From: Spiribacter curvatus
GTDB taxonomy: Bacteria; Pseudomonadota; Gammaproteobacteria; Nitrococcales; Nitrococcaceae
DNA length: 64,000 nt
Assembly: GCF_000485905.1 (NCBI RefSeq)
Contig: NC_022664.1
Location: 434,001-498,000, forward strand
Reading direction: 5' to 3'
The position numbers and the translations under genes were made by a program. Position 1 is the stretch's first letter; every line of letters begins with the position of its first letter. Below the pieces are notes generated by a model. It saw nothing but the letters and a program-made list of their open reading frames with translations. It made no database searches and had not been told where the DNA came from. Shown here one piece after another: positions 8,581-16,530 of this stretch.

Positions 8581-9324
8581 CTAGGTATCCTCGTAGGCGG
8601 CGGCCTGCAGCTCGGCATTGGTGTAGACGTGCTGAACGTCGTCCAGGTCCTCCAGCCGCTCTATCAGCCTGACTGCCTTGCGAGCGTCATCATCCGCCAG
8701 CTCGGTGGTGTTTTCGGGCCGCATGGTCACTTCGGCATCCGCGGGCTCGAAGCCACCCTGCACGAGTGCATCGCGGACTTCTGTAAAGTCCTCGGGTGCG
8801 GTGAGCACCTCGAATGAGCCGTCATCGTTACTGATGACATCCTCGGCACCGGCCTCGAGAGCTGCCTCCATCAATGCATCTTCGCCGGTCTCGGGCGGAA
8901 AGATCATGACGCCGCGCTGCTGGAACATGAACGCGACACAGCCGTCGGTCCCCATGTTGCCGTTATGCTTGTTGAAGGCGTGGCGGATCTCGCCCACGGT
9001 CCGGTTGCGGTTGTCGGTCATGCAGTCAGCCATAATCGCGACGCCGCCCGGGCCGTAGCCCTCGAAGCGGGCTTCCTCATAGGCGGTGCCCTCGTCATTA
9101 CCGGCGCCACGGGCAGCGGCCTTGTCAATCTTGTCCTTGGGCATGTTCACCGCGAGCGCGCGATCAACGGCCAGGCGCAGCCGCGGATTGGAATCCGGGT
9201 CATCCCCGCCATGACGGGCTGCCACCGTGATTTCGCGGATCATCTTGGTGAAGATTTTGCCGCGCTTTGCGTCCTGGGCCTTCTTGCGGTGCTGGATGTT
9301 GGCCCACTTGCTGTGCCCTGCCAT
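8581..9324 (-). CDS. yebC: YebC/PmpR family regulator (TACO1-like)
   Basis: A 247-residue protein from the ATG at 9324, where the family's invariant start [14 protein letters not shown] begins; a GAGG ribosome site lies just upstream. Conserved segments include [20 protein letters not shown] and the [13 protein letters not shown]-like stretch. Members were described as DNA-binding regulators and more recently as ribosome-associated factors that help translation through difficult proline-rich stretches; the precise role here is open. It sits upstream of ruvC on the same strand and diverges from pabB, with 91 bp between their starts. Confidence 0.93.
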   Translation of the reverse strand: MAGHSKWANIQHRKKAQDAKRGKIFTKMIREITVAARHGGDDPDSNPRLRLAVDRALAVNMPKDKIDKAAARGAGNDEGTAYEEARFEGYGPGGVAIMADCMTDNRNRTVGEIRHAFNKHNGNMGTDGCVAFMFQQRGVMIFPPETGEDALMEAALEAGAEDVISNDDGSFEVLTAPEDFTEVRDALVQGGFEPADAEVTMRPENTTELADDDARKAVRLIERLEDLDDVQHVYTNAELQAAAYEDT

Positions 9325-9415
9325 GATCCCCCTCGTCTCAACCGGCTGATCGTGTTTGTCGACGGATAAGATTACCATGCCCGCATACCCGGCACCGATG
9401 GGTGGCTGACAGCCC

Positions 9416-10846
9416 ATGACCGACATCCCGCTCGCCTTCCCGGCTTGTCCACTGACGACCTTCGCGGCACTGCGTGCGCATCAGTCGGCGGCGGTCTGGC
9501 TCGACGGGGCCGCCGGAGGGCGGTACAGCATTATGAGTGCGGCCCCGCGCGGCCAGCTGGTCAGTCGCTGGGGGCGCACGCGGTGGTTTCCGGGCGATGC
9601 TCACCGCAGCGTGGCCGATGATCCCCAGGCCGGCCGCGATCTTGGCGACGGTGACCCGCTCGCCATCCTCAACACCTATCTGGATGACCGTCCGCACCCC
9701 TCCCTGCCCTTCGCGAGCGGGGCGATCGGCTATTTTGGCTATGAGCTGGGCCGCCGGCTGCAGCAGCAGCCGAGCGCCGACGCGGGGATGCCAGACATGG
9801 CGGTGGGACTCTACGACTGGGCACTGGTACTGGACCATCGCCAGCGCAGGGCCTGGCTCGCGGGCGAGCCGCCCGCGCACATTGCGGACTGGCTCGGCAA
9901 CAGTCCGCATGCCACACCGGGCGCGTGGTGGTCACCGGGCGATGTGTGCGCGACGCCGGGGTACGCGTCCTATGGCCGGACCTTCCAGCGGGTGAGCGAT
10001 TATCTGCAGGCCGGTGACTGCTACCAGGTCAATCTCGCGCGTCGCCTGCGGGCGTCGTTTGCGGGTGATCCGCTCGGCGTCTATGCCGACTTTCGTGACG
10101 CTGCCGGTGGCCCGTTTGCGGCCTACCTCGAGCTCCCCGGTGGGCCCATCCTCAGTGGCTCACCCGAGCGCTTCCTCAGTCTGCGCGACGGACGGGTGGA
10201 AACGGCGCCTATTAAAGGAACACGCCGGCGGGTGGCGGATCCGGCTCAGGACGAGCTCCTGCGCGATGATCTGCTGACAAGCCCGAAGGATCGGGCCGAG
10301 AACCTGATGATCGTGGATCTGCTGCGCAACGATCTGGGCCGGGCCTGCCAGGTCGGCTCTGTCCGGGTGCCGCGCTTGTTCGCGCTGGAATCGTTTGTCA
10401 CGGTACATCACATGGTGAGCACCGTGACCGGACAGTTGAGGGGCGACCGGAGCGCGACCGACCTGCTGCGGGATTGCCTGCCGGGCGGTTCTATCACCGG
10501 CGCACCAAAGTACCGGGCCATGCAGATAATCGACGAAATCGAGGGTGAGCCACGCGGGATCTACTGCGGGTCGATTGGCTATATCGGCGACGATGGGGCC
10601 ATGGACACCAGTATCGCGATCCGAACCCTGACCGCTCGCGGTGGTGAGCTCGACTATCGGGCCGGCGGTGGTCTGGTGAATGATTCCGACTGCCGGGCGG
10701 AGTTTGACGAGACCGAATCCAAGGCGGCCGCCTTCCGGCATCTGATCGCCATTGGTGAGGAGCATTCCAGCGCGGGGCAACGGCGCACCGGCAGTGATAG
10801 GGTAAAGACACAATCAAGCAGCGACTTCGGTCGGACAGGAGGGTGA
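9416..10846 (+). CDS. pabB: Aminodeoxychorismate synthase component I PabB
   Basis: A 476-residue chorismate-binding enzyme that adds ammonia to chorismate to give 4-amino-4-deoxychorismate for folate synthesis. The motif PIKGT at residues 265-269, with Lys267 in place of the Ala of anthranilate synthase (PIAGT), identifies PabB rather than TrpE. Other conserved parts are [10 protein letters not shown] (201-210), [11 protein letters not shown] (299-309) and [13 protein letters not shown] near 357-369. The glutamine-hydrolysing partner PabA is not in the window. The last 25 or so residues are an unconserved tail. The stop codon lies within the ribosome site of phaA, 4 bp away. Confidence 0.92.
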   Translation: MTDIPLAFPACPLTTFAALRAHQSAAVWLDGAAGGRYSIMSAAPRGQLVSRWGRTRWFPGDAHRSVADDPQAGRDLGDGDPLAILNTYLDDRPHPSLPFASGAIGYFGYELGRRLQQQPSADAGMPDMAVGLYDWALVLDHRQRRAWLAGEPPAHIADWLGNSPHATPGAWWSPGDVCATPGYASYGRTFQRVSDYLQAGDCYQVNLARRLRASFAGDPLGVYADFRDAAGGPFAAYLELPGGPILSGSPERFLSLRDGRVETAPIKGTRRRVADPAQDELLRDDLLTSPKDRAENLMIVDLLRNDLGRACQVGSVRVPRLFALESFVTVHHMVSTVTGQLRGDRSATDLLRDCLPGGSITGAPKYRAMQIIDEIEGEPRGIYCGSIGYIGDDGAMDTSIAIRTLTARGGELDYRAGGGLVNDSDCRAEFDETESKAAAFRHLIAIGEEHSSAGQRRTGSDRVKTQSSSDFGRTGG

Positions 10847-10850
10847 ATCA

Positions 10851-12029
10851 ATGGAAGACGTGGTCATTGTAGCGGCTGGACGCAGTGCGGTCGGATCATT
10901 CGGTGGGACGCTGGCGCCCCTGTCAGCCGCTGACGTCGGCACGCAGGTGATTCGGGGGGTGCTCTCACGGGCGAATGTGGATCCAGCGGCGGTCGATGAG
11001 GTTGTGCTCGGTCAGGTGCTTACCGCGGCCTGTGGTATGAATCCCGCGCGTCAGTCATCCCTCAATGCCGGACTGCCCGAGACGACACCGGCGATGACGA
11101 TCAACAAGGTCTGCGGGAGCGGTCTGAAGGCAACCCACATGGCCACGCAGTCCATCGCTATGGAGGATGCGGGCGTTGTGCTGGCTGGTGGCCAGGAGTC
11201 GATGAGCCAGGCCCCGCATGCCCTGCCCAATTCCCGCAATGGTCAGCGGATGGGGCCCTGGAAACTCGAGGACACGATGCTCAAGGACGGCCTGACTGAC
11301 GTTTTCAATAATTATCACATGGGCGTCACCGCGGAGAACCTGGCCAAGGAATACGGCATCACCCGCGAGGAACAGGATGCGTTTGCCGCACGCTCCCAGC
11401 AGCTCGCCGAGGCCGCGCAGAAGGCCGGGCGCTTCGATGACGAGATCATTCCGGTGGAGATTCCCCAGCGCAAGGGTGATCCGGTGGTGTTTGATACCGA
11501 CGAGTTCCCGCGTCATGGCACCACGGCTGAGGGACTCGGACGGATGCGGCCAGCGTTTGATAAGGAAGGTAGCGTTACCGCCGGCAATGCCTCAGGGATT
11601 AACGATGGGGCCGCCGTTGTGCTCATGATGTCCGAGAGCCGGGCGAAGACGCTCGGCCTTGAGCCCATCGCCCGTATCAAGGCCTATGCCAACGCGGGTG
11701 TCGCACCAAGTGTCATGGGCAGCGGGCCCATTCCGGCCACACAGCGCTGTCTCGAGCGGGCCGGATGGTCGATCGACGACCTCGAGCTGATTGAGTCCAA
11801 CGAGGCCTTTGCGGCGCAGGCGCTCGCGGTTAATAAGGCGCTGGGTTGGGATCCGGACAAGATCAACGTCAATGGTGGCGCGATCGCGATCGGCCATCCC
11901 ATTGGCGCGTCCGGCGCACGAATCCTCGTTACGCTGCTCCATGAGATGCGGCGTCGGGATGTCAATCGCGGTCTCGCAACGCTCTGTATCGGTGGCGGTC
12001 AAGGCGTAGCGCTGGCCGTGGAACGTTAA
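10851..12029 (+). CDS. phaA: Acetyl-CoA C-acetyltransferase (beta-ketothiolase) PhaA
   Basis: A 392-residue biosynthetic-type thiolase that condenses two acetyl-CoA to acetoacetyl-CoA, the first step of polyhydroxybutyrate formation. Acylated Cys88 is in NKVCGSGLKA, His349 in AIGHPIGASG and Cys379 in LCIGGGQG, the complete catalytic set. The length matches the family. It has a strong AGGAGG ribosome site, overlapping the end of pabB. The next genes are phaR and phaB, which supports the PHA role over fatty-acid degradation. Confidence 0.92.
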   Translation: MEDVVIVAAGRSAVGSFGGTLAPLSAADVGTQVIRGVLSRANVDPAAVDEVVLGQVLTAACGMNPARQSSLNAGLPETTPAMTINKVCGSGLKATHMATQSIAMEDAGVVLAGGQESMSQAPHALPNSRNGQRMGPWKLEDTMLKDGLTDVFNNYHMGVTAENLAKEYGITREEQDAFAARSQQLAEAAQKAGRFDDEIIPVEIPQRKGDPVVFDTDEFPRHGTTAEGLGRMRPAFDKEGSVTAGNASGINDGAAVVLMMSESRAKTLGLEPIARIKAYANAGVAPSVMGSGPIPATQRCLERAGWSIDDLELIESNEAFAAQALAVNKALGWDPDKINVNGGAIAIGHPIGASGARILVTLLHEMRRRDVNRGLATLCIGGGQGVALAVER

Positions 12030-12049
12030 CCCAGAGAGGGTGAAGAGCC

Positions 12050-12571
12050 ATGGCGGACAAGCGTCTGATCAAGAAGTATCCAAACCGCCGGTTATATGAC
12101 ACGGCCATCAGCAGTTACGTCACGCTGGAGGACGTAAAAGCCCTGGTGCTCGACAGTGTCGATTTTAAGGTGACTGATGCCAAGACCGGCACTGATCTGA
12201 CCCGTACAATTCTGCTCCAGATCATTAGCGAAGAGGAGGAAGGGGGCGAGCCGATCTTCTCCAGTGAGCTACTGGCGCAAGTCATCCGTGCCTACGGCGG
12301 CAATATGCAGAGCCTGCTCACGAGCTATCTCGAAAAAAGCATGGATCTCTGGGCTGGTCAGCAAAAGGAACTCCGCGAGCGGGCCCGAACCTTCATGGAC
12401 GCCAGCAACCCGGTACATGTGCTCTCGCAGATTACCGAACAGAATCTGTCGATGTGGCAGCAGACCATGGATCGGTTCCGTCAGGAGCAGGCTGACCCAA
12501 CCGGCAAGGAGCAATCCACCGATGACGCGAAGGGCAATGATTCATCGTCGAGCGATGATGGTCGGGAGTAA
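12050..12571 (+). CDS. phaR: Polyhydroxyalkanoate synthesis repressor PhaR
   Basis: A 173-residue protein starting with the PHB/PHA accumulation regulator DNA-binding domain (KKYPNRRLYDTAISSYVTLEDV), followed by the PHB-accumulation regulatory domain (TRTILLQIISEEE and a long helical segment). PhaR binds DNA and PHA granules; when polymer accumulates it is titrated off its operators, derepressing phasin and biosynthetic genes. The C terminus is acidic and serine rich. It lies 20 bp after phaA and is followed by a strong terminator. A cluster of GCACAA hexamers 130-150 bp downstream, in front of phaB, is a candidate target. Confidence 0.93.
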   Translation: MADKRLIKKYPNRRLYDTAISSYVTLEDVKALVLDSVDFKVTDAKTGTDLTRTILLQIISEEEEGGEPIFSSELLAQVIRAYGGNMQSLLTSYLEKSMDLWAGQQKELRERARTFMDASNPVHVLSQITEQNLSMWQQTMDRFRQEQADPTGKEQSTDDAKGNDSSSSDDGRE

Positions 12572-12601
12572 AGGCGACTGACCCCGTCCAGCCTGATCGT
12601 C

Positions 12602-12629
12602 ATGACCGGCTCCGTGCCGGTCATTTTCT
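12602..12629 (+). terminator. Rho-independent terminator after phaR
   Basis: A perfect 9-bp stem (12602-12610 with 12616-12624, loop TCCGT) is followed directly by TTTTCT. It ends the phaA-phaR transcript, so phaB is probably read from its own promoter at 12669-12698. Confidence 0.85.
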
Positions 12630-12668
12630 GCTGACCGCCGCGAGGTGATACCACGCTCCTGGCGGGCG

Positions 12669-12698
12669 TTGACAGCACAACTGCATCCTCCTTATGAT
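12669..12698 (+). promoter_or_regulatory. Sigma-70 promoter for phaB
   Basis: TTGACA at 12669-12674 is the exact -35 consensus and TATGAT at 12693-12698 is one base from the -10 consensus, with an 18-bp spacer. The phaB start lies 46 bp downstream of the -10. This is the best promoter match seen in the window. A GCACAA hexamer directly follows the -35. Confidence 0.8.
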
Positions 12699-12728
12699 GC
12701 GCAGCACAAATTATTGTGCAACGCACAA
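12675..12728. promoter_or_regulatory. Cluster of GCACAA/TTGTGC hexamers, candidate PhaR operator
   Basis: The hexamer occurs four times in 54 bp: GCACAA at 12675-12680, 12704-12709 and 12723-12728, and inverted as TTGTGC at 12714-12719. The middle pair forms a perfect dyad with a 4-bp ATTA centre just after the -10 element. The first copy lies within the promoter spacer. Known PhaR sites are TGC/GCA rich, and phaR is the adjacent gene, so PhaR is the likely ligand; this is inference. Confidence 0.6.
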
Positions 12729-12743
12729 CTGATAAGGAGATGA

Positions 12744-13493
12744 ATGATGACGCAGCGACTGGCATTGGTAACGGGCGGAGCGGGTGGTATCGGTACCGCG
12801 ATCTGCCGGCAGCTGGCCGCGGACGGCCGCCGTATCGTCAGCACCTGTGTAGACCCGGAGGCCGAGAATATCGAGGCCTGGGTCGAGGCGCTGCGCAGTG
12901 ATGGGATTGAGGCCGACTGGGTCCAGTGTGACGTGAGCGATCACGACGCCTGCGTCAGGATGGCCGAGACGGTTCAGGAACGTTTCGGAACGGTGGATAT
13001 CCTCGTTAACGTCGCCGGCATTACCAGTGACGGCTTCCTTCACAAGATGTCAGCGGACAGCTGGCAGAAAGTCATCGACATCAATCTCAGCGGTGTATTC
13101 AACGTCACCCACCAGTTCGTTGCCGGGATGCGTCAGCAGGGCTTTGGCCGGGTTGTGAACATCTCCTCGGTGAATGGTCAGAGCGGGCAGTTTGGCCAGA
13201 CCAACTACTCGGCCGCAAAGGCGGGCATGCACGGCTTCACCATGGCGCTGGCGAAGGAAGGCGCCCCCAAGGGGGTCACGGCGAACACGGTGTCGCCGGG
13301 TTATGTGAAGACCAGCATGACCGACGCCATGCCGGATAAAGTGCGTGAGGCCATCGTCTCGCAGATCCCCGCCGGGGATATGGGACGGCCCGAAGACATC
13401 GCCCGTGCCGTTTCTTTTCTGACCGCGGATGAAGCCAGCTACATCAATGGCGCTAACCTGCCGGTCAACGGTGCGCTTTTCTGCAGCTTCTGA
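12744..13493 (+). CDS. phaB: Acetoacetyl-CoA reductase PhaB
   Basis: A 249-residue short-chain dehydrogenase/reductase that makes (R)-3-hydroxybutyryl-CoA from acetoacetyl-CoA. The Rossmann motif is TGGAGGIGTA (residues 10-19). The catalytic triad is Ser142 (NISSVNGQ), Tyr155 and Lys159 (NYSAAK). The stretch SVNGQSGQFGQTNYSAAKAG is characteristic of PhaB. A ribosome site (AAGGAG) precedes the ATG. It is separated from phaR by a terminator and has its own promoter with candidate operators. The class III synthase genes lie on the opposite strand, 2.2 kb further on. Confidence 0.94.
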   Translation: MMTQRLALVTGGAGGIGTAICRQLAADGRRIVSTCVDPEAENIEAWVEALRSDGIEADWVQCDVSDHDACVRMAETVQERFGTVDILVNVAGITSDGFLHKMSADSWQKVIDINLSGVFNVTHQFVAGMRQQGFGRVVNISSVNGQSGQFGQTNYSAAKAGMHGFTMALAKEGAPKGVTANTVSPGYVKTSMTDAMPDKVREAIVSQIPAGDMGRPEDIARAVSFLTADEASYINGANLPVNGALFCSF

Positions 13494-13500
13494 TGAAGCC

Positions 13501-13581
13501 GACGTGCTGCGCTGCAGCACGTCACGCCAAAAAAGGGGAGACCGAGTCTCCCTGATAAACCGCACCCTCGTGTCGGGGTGC
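13501..13581. terminator. Three hairpins between convergent phaB and ribokinase-like gene
   Basis: The gene-free stretch 13497-13742 holds three inverted repeats and nothing else I can recognise. First, a perfect 10-bp stem at 13501-13523 (loop GCT) without a T tract. Second, a 7-bp stem at 13536-13552 which on the minus strand is followed by TTTTTT (13534-13529), a good terminator for transcripts coming from the ribokinase side. Third, a 6-bp stem at 13562-13581 followed on the plus strand by TTTA, a weak terminator for phaB. Confidence 0.7.
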
Positions 13582-13742
13582 TTTATCCATGGACGTTCCA
13601 CGCATTCTGATGACGGATCATCGGTGGAGAGCGCCGCCTCCTCCTCTTGGCGCTTTATCGTTCTACGCTTTTGACCGTAATGGGCTGGCCAGCCCGACGC
13701 AAGGATTTTCGTTGTTGCGCCGCACGACGCTGTCACAGCCTT

Positions 13743-14669
13743 TCAGACCGGGTTGGCAAGCTGCGCCTCCACCTCGCCGCGGGTCGGTAGGGAAGCGGCC
13801 GCGCCCGACCGGGTGACCGAGATCCCAGCCGTCGCACATGCCCGGCGCGCCGCGGCCGGTAGATCCTCGCCGTCAGCCAGGGCCGCTGCCAGAGCACCGT
13901 TGAATGCATCGCCGGCGCCAATGGTATCCGCCACCGGTCCAGCGCTGATCGCTGGGACGATCCCCTGAAAACCGTCGCTGTCGATATACACGCCTCGCGC
14001 ACCCAAAGTCATCAGGACATTGCCCACGCCCCACTGACGAAGCGTTTTCGCCGCCCGGATCACCTGGTCATCGGTCTCCACCGTATGGCCGACCAGTTCC
14101 GCGGCCTCGGACTCATTCGGGGTCAGATAGTCAATCGACTGGAAAAACGCCTTGGGTAGCTGGCAGGCGGGGGCCGGATTGAGGATGACGGGCACTCCCG
14201 CGCGTTGTGCCAGTGCGATGCCGTGCCTGCAGAGTGCCAGGGGCAGCTCCAGCTGGCAGACGAAGACGTCCGCCGCGGCGATGCGCTCGGCGGCGGCGCT
14301 GATGTCGTCCTCGGTCATTCCAGCGCATGCGCCGGGATCGATCACAATGGCGTTATCACCCTTTGTGTCATCCACCAGGATGGTGGCCGTGCCAGTGCTG
14401 GCCGCCGTATCGATCCCGATATACGTGGTATCGATGCCTACCTGCCTGTACAGGTCCTGCGCCAGCGGCGCGAAGGCATCGTCGCCAAGGCGTGAAATGA
14501 ACGTCACCGATGCACCCTGGCAGGCGGCGGCGACGGCCTGATTCGAGCCTTTGCCGCCGGCCATCAGGCTGAAACCCCGGCCATGGAGGGTCTCTCCCCA
14601 GGCAGGCATGCGGGTGGTTCGGGTGATCAGATCGGCGCAGAAAAGGCCGAGTACCGTGACAGTGGACAT
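13743..14669 (-). CDS. rbsK: Ribokinase-like PfkB-family sugar kinase
   Basis: A 308-residue PfkB-family kinase, from the ATG at 14669 with a GAGGAG ribosome site. The first signature is AGGKGSNQAVAAA (residues 38-49) and the second DTIGAGDAFNGA, with the catalytic base Asp254. The monovalent-cation and anion-hole segments resemble ribokinase more than fructokinase. It should phosphorylate ribose or a similar sugar or nucleoside with ATP. Its start is 2 nt after the phaC stop, so it is translated with phaEC; no ribose transporter or other sugar gene is nearby. Substrate unproven. Confidence 0.82.
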   Translation of the reverse strand: MSTVTVLGLFCADLITRTTRMPAWGETLHGRGFSLMAGGKGSNQAVAAACQGASVTFISRLGDDAFAPLAQDLYRQVGIDTTYIGIDTAASTGTATILVDDTKGDNAIVIDPGACAGMTEDDISAAAERIAAADVFVCQLELPLALCRHGIALAQRAGVPVILNPAPACQLPKAFFQSIDYLTPNESEAAELVGHTVETDDQVIRAAKTLRQWGVGNVLMTLGARGVYIDSDGFQGIVPAISAGPVADTIGAGDAFNGALAAALADGEDLPAAARRACATAGISVTRSGAAASLPTRGEVEAQLANPV

Positions 14670-14671
14670 GG

Positions 14672-15688
14672 TCAGTGGCTCCTCAGCCAGTTGATGAGGG
14701 TGGGGTAGAGCTGCTTGTGGGCCCGCCCACCGATAAAAAGCCCCAGATGTCCACCGGGGACACCATGGCACTCGCAGTCGCTGTCAATGCAGGCGCTCAG
14801 CGGTTGCGCCGCCGCCGGCGGAACAAGGTGGTCGTGCTCTGCCCAGGCATTGAACACCGGCGTATCAATCGCAGCCAGACGGACCGATTGCCCATCGAGG
14901 ACCAGCGTATCGTGCATGAGCGCATTGTTCTGATAGATCTCGCGGGCGAACTCGGCGAATGCACGACCGGCTAGATCGGGCCCGTCGTACATCCAGCGCT
15001 CCATGCGCATGAACGCCTCAAGCGCTGCATCATCGGCTCTGGCCAGCGCCGCCAGATCGCCATAGCGCTGCGGACCAAGTGCGAACGGTTTGAGACTCGC
15101 GAATACCGTTGCCAGTCCCTGGCCGGTGACATTGCCCGTGGCCGCCACCAGCGCATCGAAATCAATGCTTCGAGCCAGCTGCGCGAGGCGGTCGTCGTTA
15201 CTGGCGGTATCGATAGGGGTGGCGAGGGTAACCAGGCTGCGGATACGGTCCGGGGCCAGGGCGGCGTGGCAGAGGGCGAGTACACCGCCCTGACAGATAC
15301 CGAGCAGGTGCGGGCAGCGTTCATGCCGGTCGGTCACCCAGTCCACGGCATCTGCGATATCCCCGAGGATATAATCCGCAAGCCCGAGATAACGCCGTGC
15401 GGCCCCCGGTGGGTGCCAGGCCAGCAGGTAGACGCAGAAGCCGCCGGCGATCAGACGCGCCACCACTGAGCGCTCGGGACTGAGATCGAGGATGGCGGGT
15501 CGATTGACCAGCGAATAGACGATGAGCAATGGTGGATTGCTGGGATCGCCGTAGCGATGGAGCGTGCCATTGTCTGTGTCAGCGACAGGCTCGCTGGGGG
15601 TGATGTCCTCGCTGCGTCGGCCGATGCGGGCGGCGCGGCTCAGAACGCGCTGGAGGTCATCCGGAAACGGCATCGATGACGAAGCCAT
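14672..15688 (-). CDS. phaC: Class III polyhydroxyalkanoate synthase catalytic subunit PhaC
   Basis: A 338-residue alpha/beta-hydrolase, the short class III form that needs PhaE. The lipase-like box is GICQGG with nucleophile Cys132. Asp286 (AEHDHLVPP) and His314 (PGGHLGLFIG) complete the triad. It polymerises (R)-3-hydroxyacyl-CoA at the granule surface. It begins 5 bp after the phaE stop and runs into the ribokinase-like gene. Slightly shorter than typical class III PhaC (about 355). Subunit class is supported by the upstream phaE. Confidence 0.93.
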   Translation of the reverse strand: MASSSMPFPDDLQRVLSRAARIGRRSEDITPSEPVADTDNGTLHRYGDPSNPPLLIVYSLVNRPAILDLSPERSVVARLIAGGFCVYLLAWHPPGAARRYLGLADYILGDIADAVDWVTDRHERCPHLLGICQGGVLALCHAALAPDRIRSLVTLATPIDTASNDDRLAQLARSIDFDALVAATGNVTGQGLATVFASLKPFALGPQRYGDLAALARADDAALEAFMRMERWMYDGPDLAGRAFAEFAREIYQNNALMHDTLVLDGQSVRLAAIDTPVFNAWAEHDHLVPPAAAQPLSACIDSDCECHGVPGGHLGLFIGGRAHKQLYPTLINWLRSH

Positions 15689-15693
15689 GGGCG

Positions 15694-16479
15694 CTAGATC
15701 GCCGACTCACCATCGCCGTGGAGCTCGCGGCGCAGGGCGGCGATCTCCGCACGCAGGGCGGCGGTTTCGCGGCGTTGACGGCGCCGCTGGCGTTGGAGCT
15801 CCGCGGCGATGTCGTCCATGCCACGGCCCGAGGGCAGACCCAGACCCTCAAGGCATTCATCGGCAAGACCACGCAGGATCTGGACCAGCTGGCTCCAGGC
15901 ATTGACGAGATCGGCGATGCGCTGCTGGGTATCCGGCTCTGCCAGCCAGGCCTCGTAGCGCGGCTCGGCGATGGCGGACCAGCGCTCTGCCAGCCACGCG
16001 GGATCGACCTGGGTTGGCGGTTGATTGCCAAGCTCGGTCTGCAGATCGGCAATGCATCGTTCGCCAAGGTCCGTCATGGCCTCGAGATGACCGCAAAGCG
16101 CTGTCTGGTAGTTGTCGAGCTGTTCGGTCAGCGCGCGCAACTGGGTCTGGCGGCGCGGGTAGGGACCGAGGCTTGGAAGGTCCGCGGCAGGCGTGTCGGG
16201 GAAGGCGGGGGCAATCACCTGCAGGGTATTCGACCACTGCTTGAGTAGTGTTTCGAGCTGTTCTCCATGCGCCTGGCGCTGCGCGCGCTCCGCCTCGATC
16301 GCATCAGTCAGCGCCTGAATCGCACCGGCCGGCGTCCGGACACCATCCAGTGCTTCCGCACTGCGGATGATCAGCCCGTGTATGCCGAGTGGATCGGCAT
16401 GCGTCGCGAACTCATTCAGCCACGCTGCCCAGACGTTGGACTCGGTACCGCGCTGTTCGCTTGACCCGTCGCTGACCAT
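15694..16479 (-). CDS. phaE: Class III PHA synthase subunit PhaE
   Basis: A 261-residue, mostly helical protein. The C-terminal third has the PhaE signature: a NAWSQLVQILRG helix, ECLEGLGLPSGRGMDDI, then an Arg-rich coiled coil (ELQRQRRRQRRE) to the end. PhaE forms the active synthase complex with PhaC. It is short compared with the roughly 350 residues common in purple sulfur bacteria. The ribosome site AGGAGG sits in the loop of a 7-bp inverted repeat whose right arm contains the start codon. phaC follows after 5 bp. Confidence 0.88.
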   Translation of the reverse strand: MVSDGSSEQRGTESNVWAAWLNEFATHADPLGIHGLIIRSAEALDGVRTPAGAIQALTDAIEAERAQRQAHGEQLETLLKQWSNTLQVIAPAFPDTPAADLPSLGPYPRRQTQLRALTEQLDNYQTALCGHLEAMTDLGERCIADLQTELGNQPPTQVDPAWLAERWSAIAEPRYEAWLAEPDTQQRIADLVNAWSQLVQILRGLADECLEGLGLPSGRGMDDIAAELQRQRRRQRRETAALRAEIAALRRELHGDGESAI

Positions 16480-16505
16480 GACCCCCTCCTTTCAGACAGG
16501 GTCAT
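16477..16505 (-). promoter_or_regulatory. Inverted repeat enclosing the phaE ribosome binding site
   Basis: Arms of 7 bp at 16478-16484 and 16499-16505 (ATGACCC/GGGTCAT) flank a 14-nt loop that carries AGGAGG. In the mRNA the downstream arm includes the first two bases of the phaE start codon. Folding would hide the start, so it could tune translation of the synthase subunit. Function is inference. Confidence 0.45.
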
Positions 16506-16530
16506 GCTAACACCCCGATCACCCGGCCGC

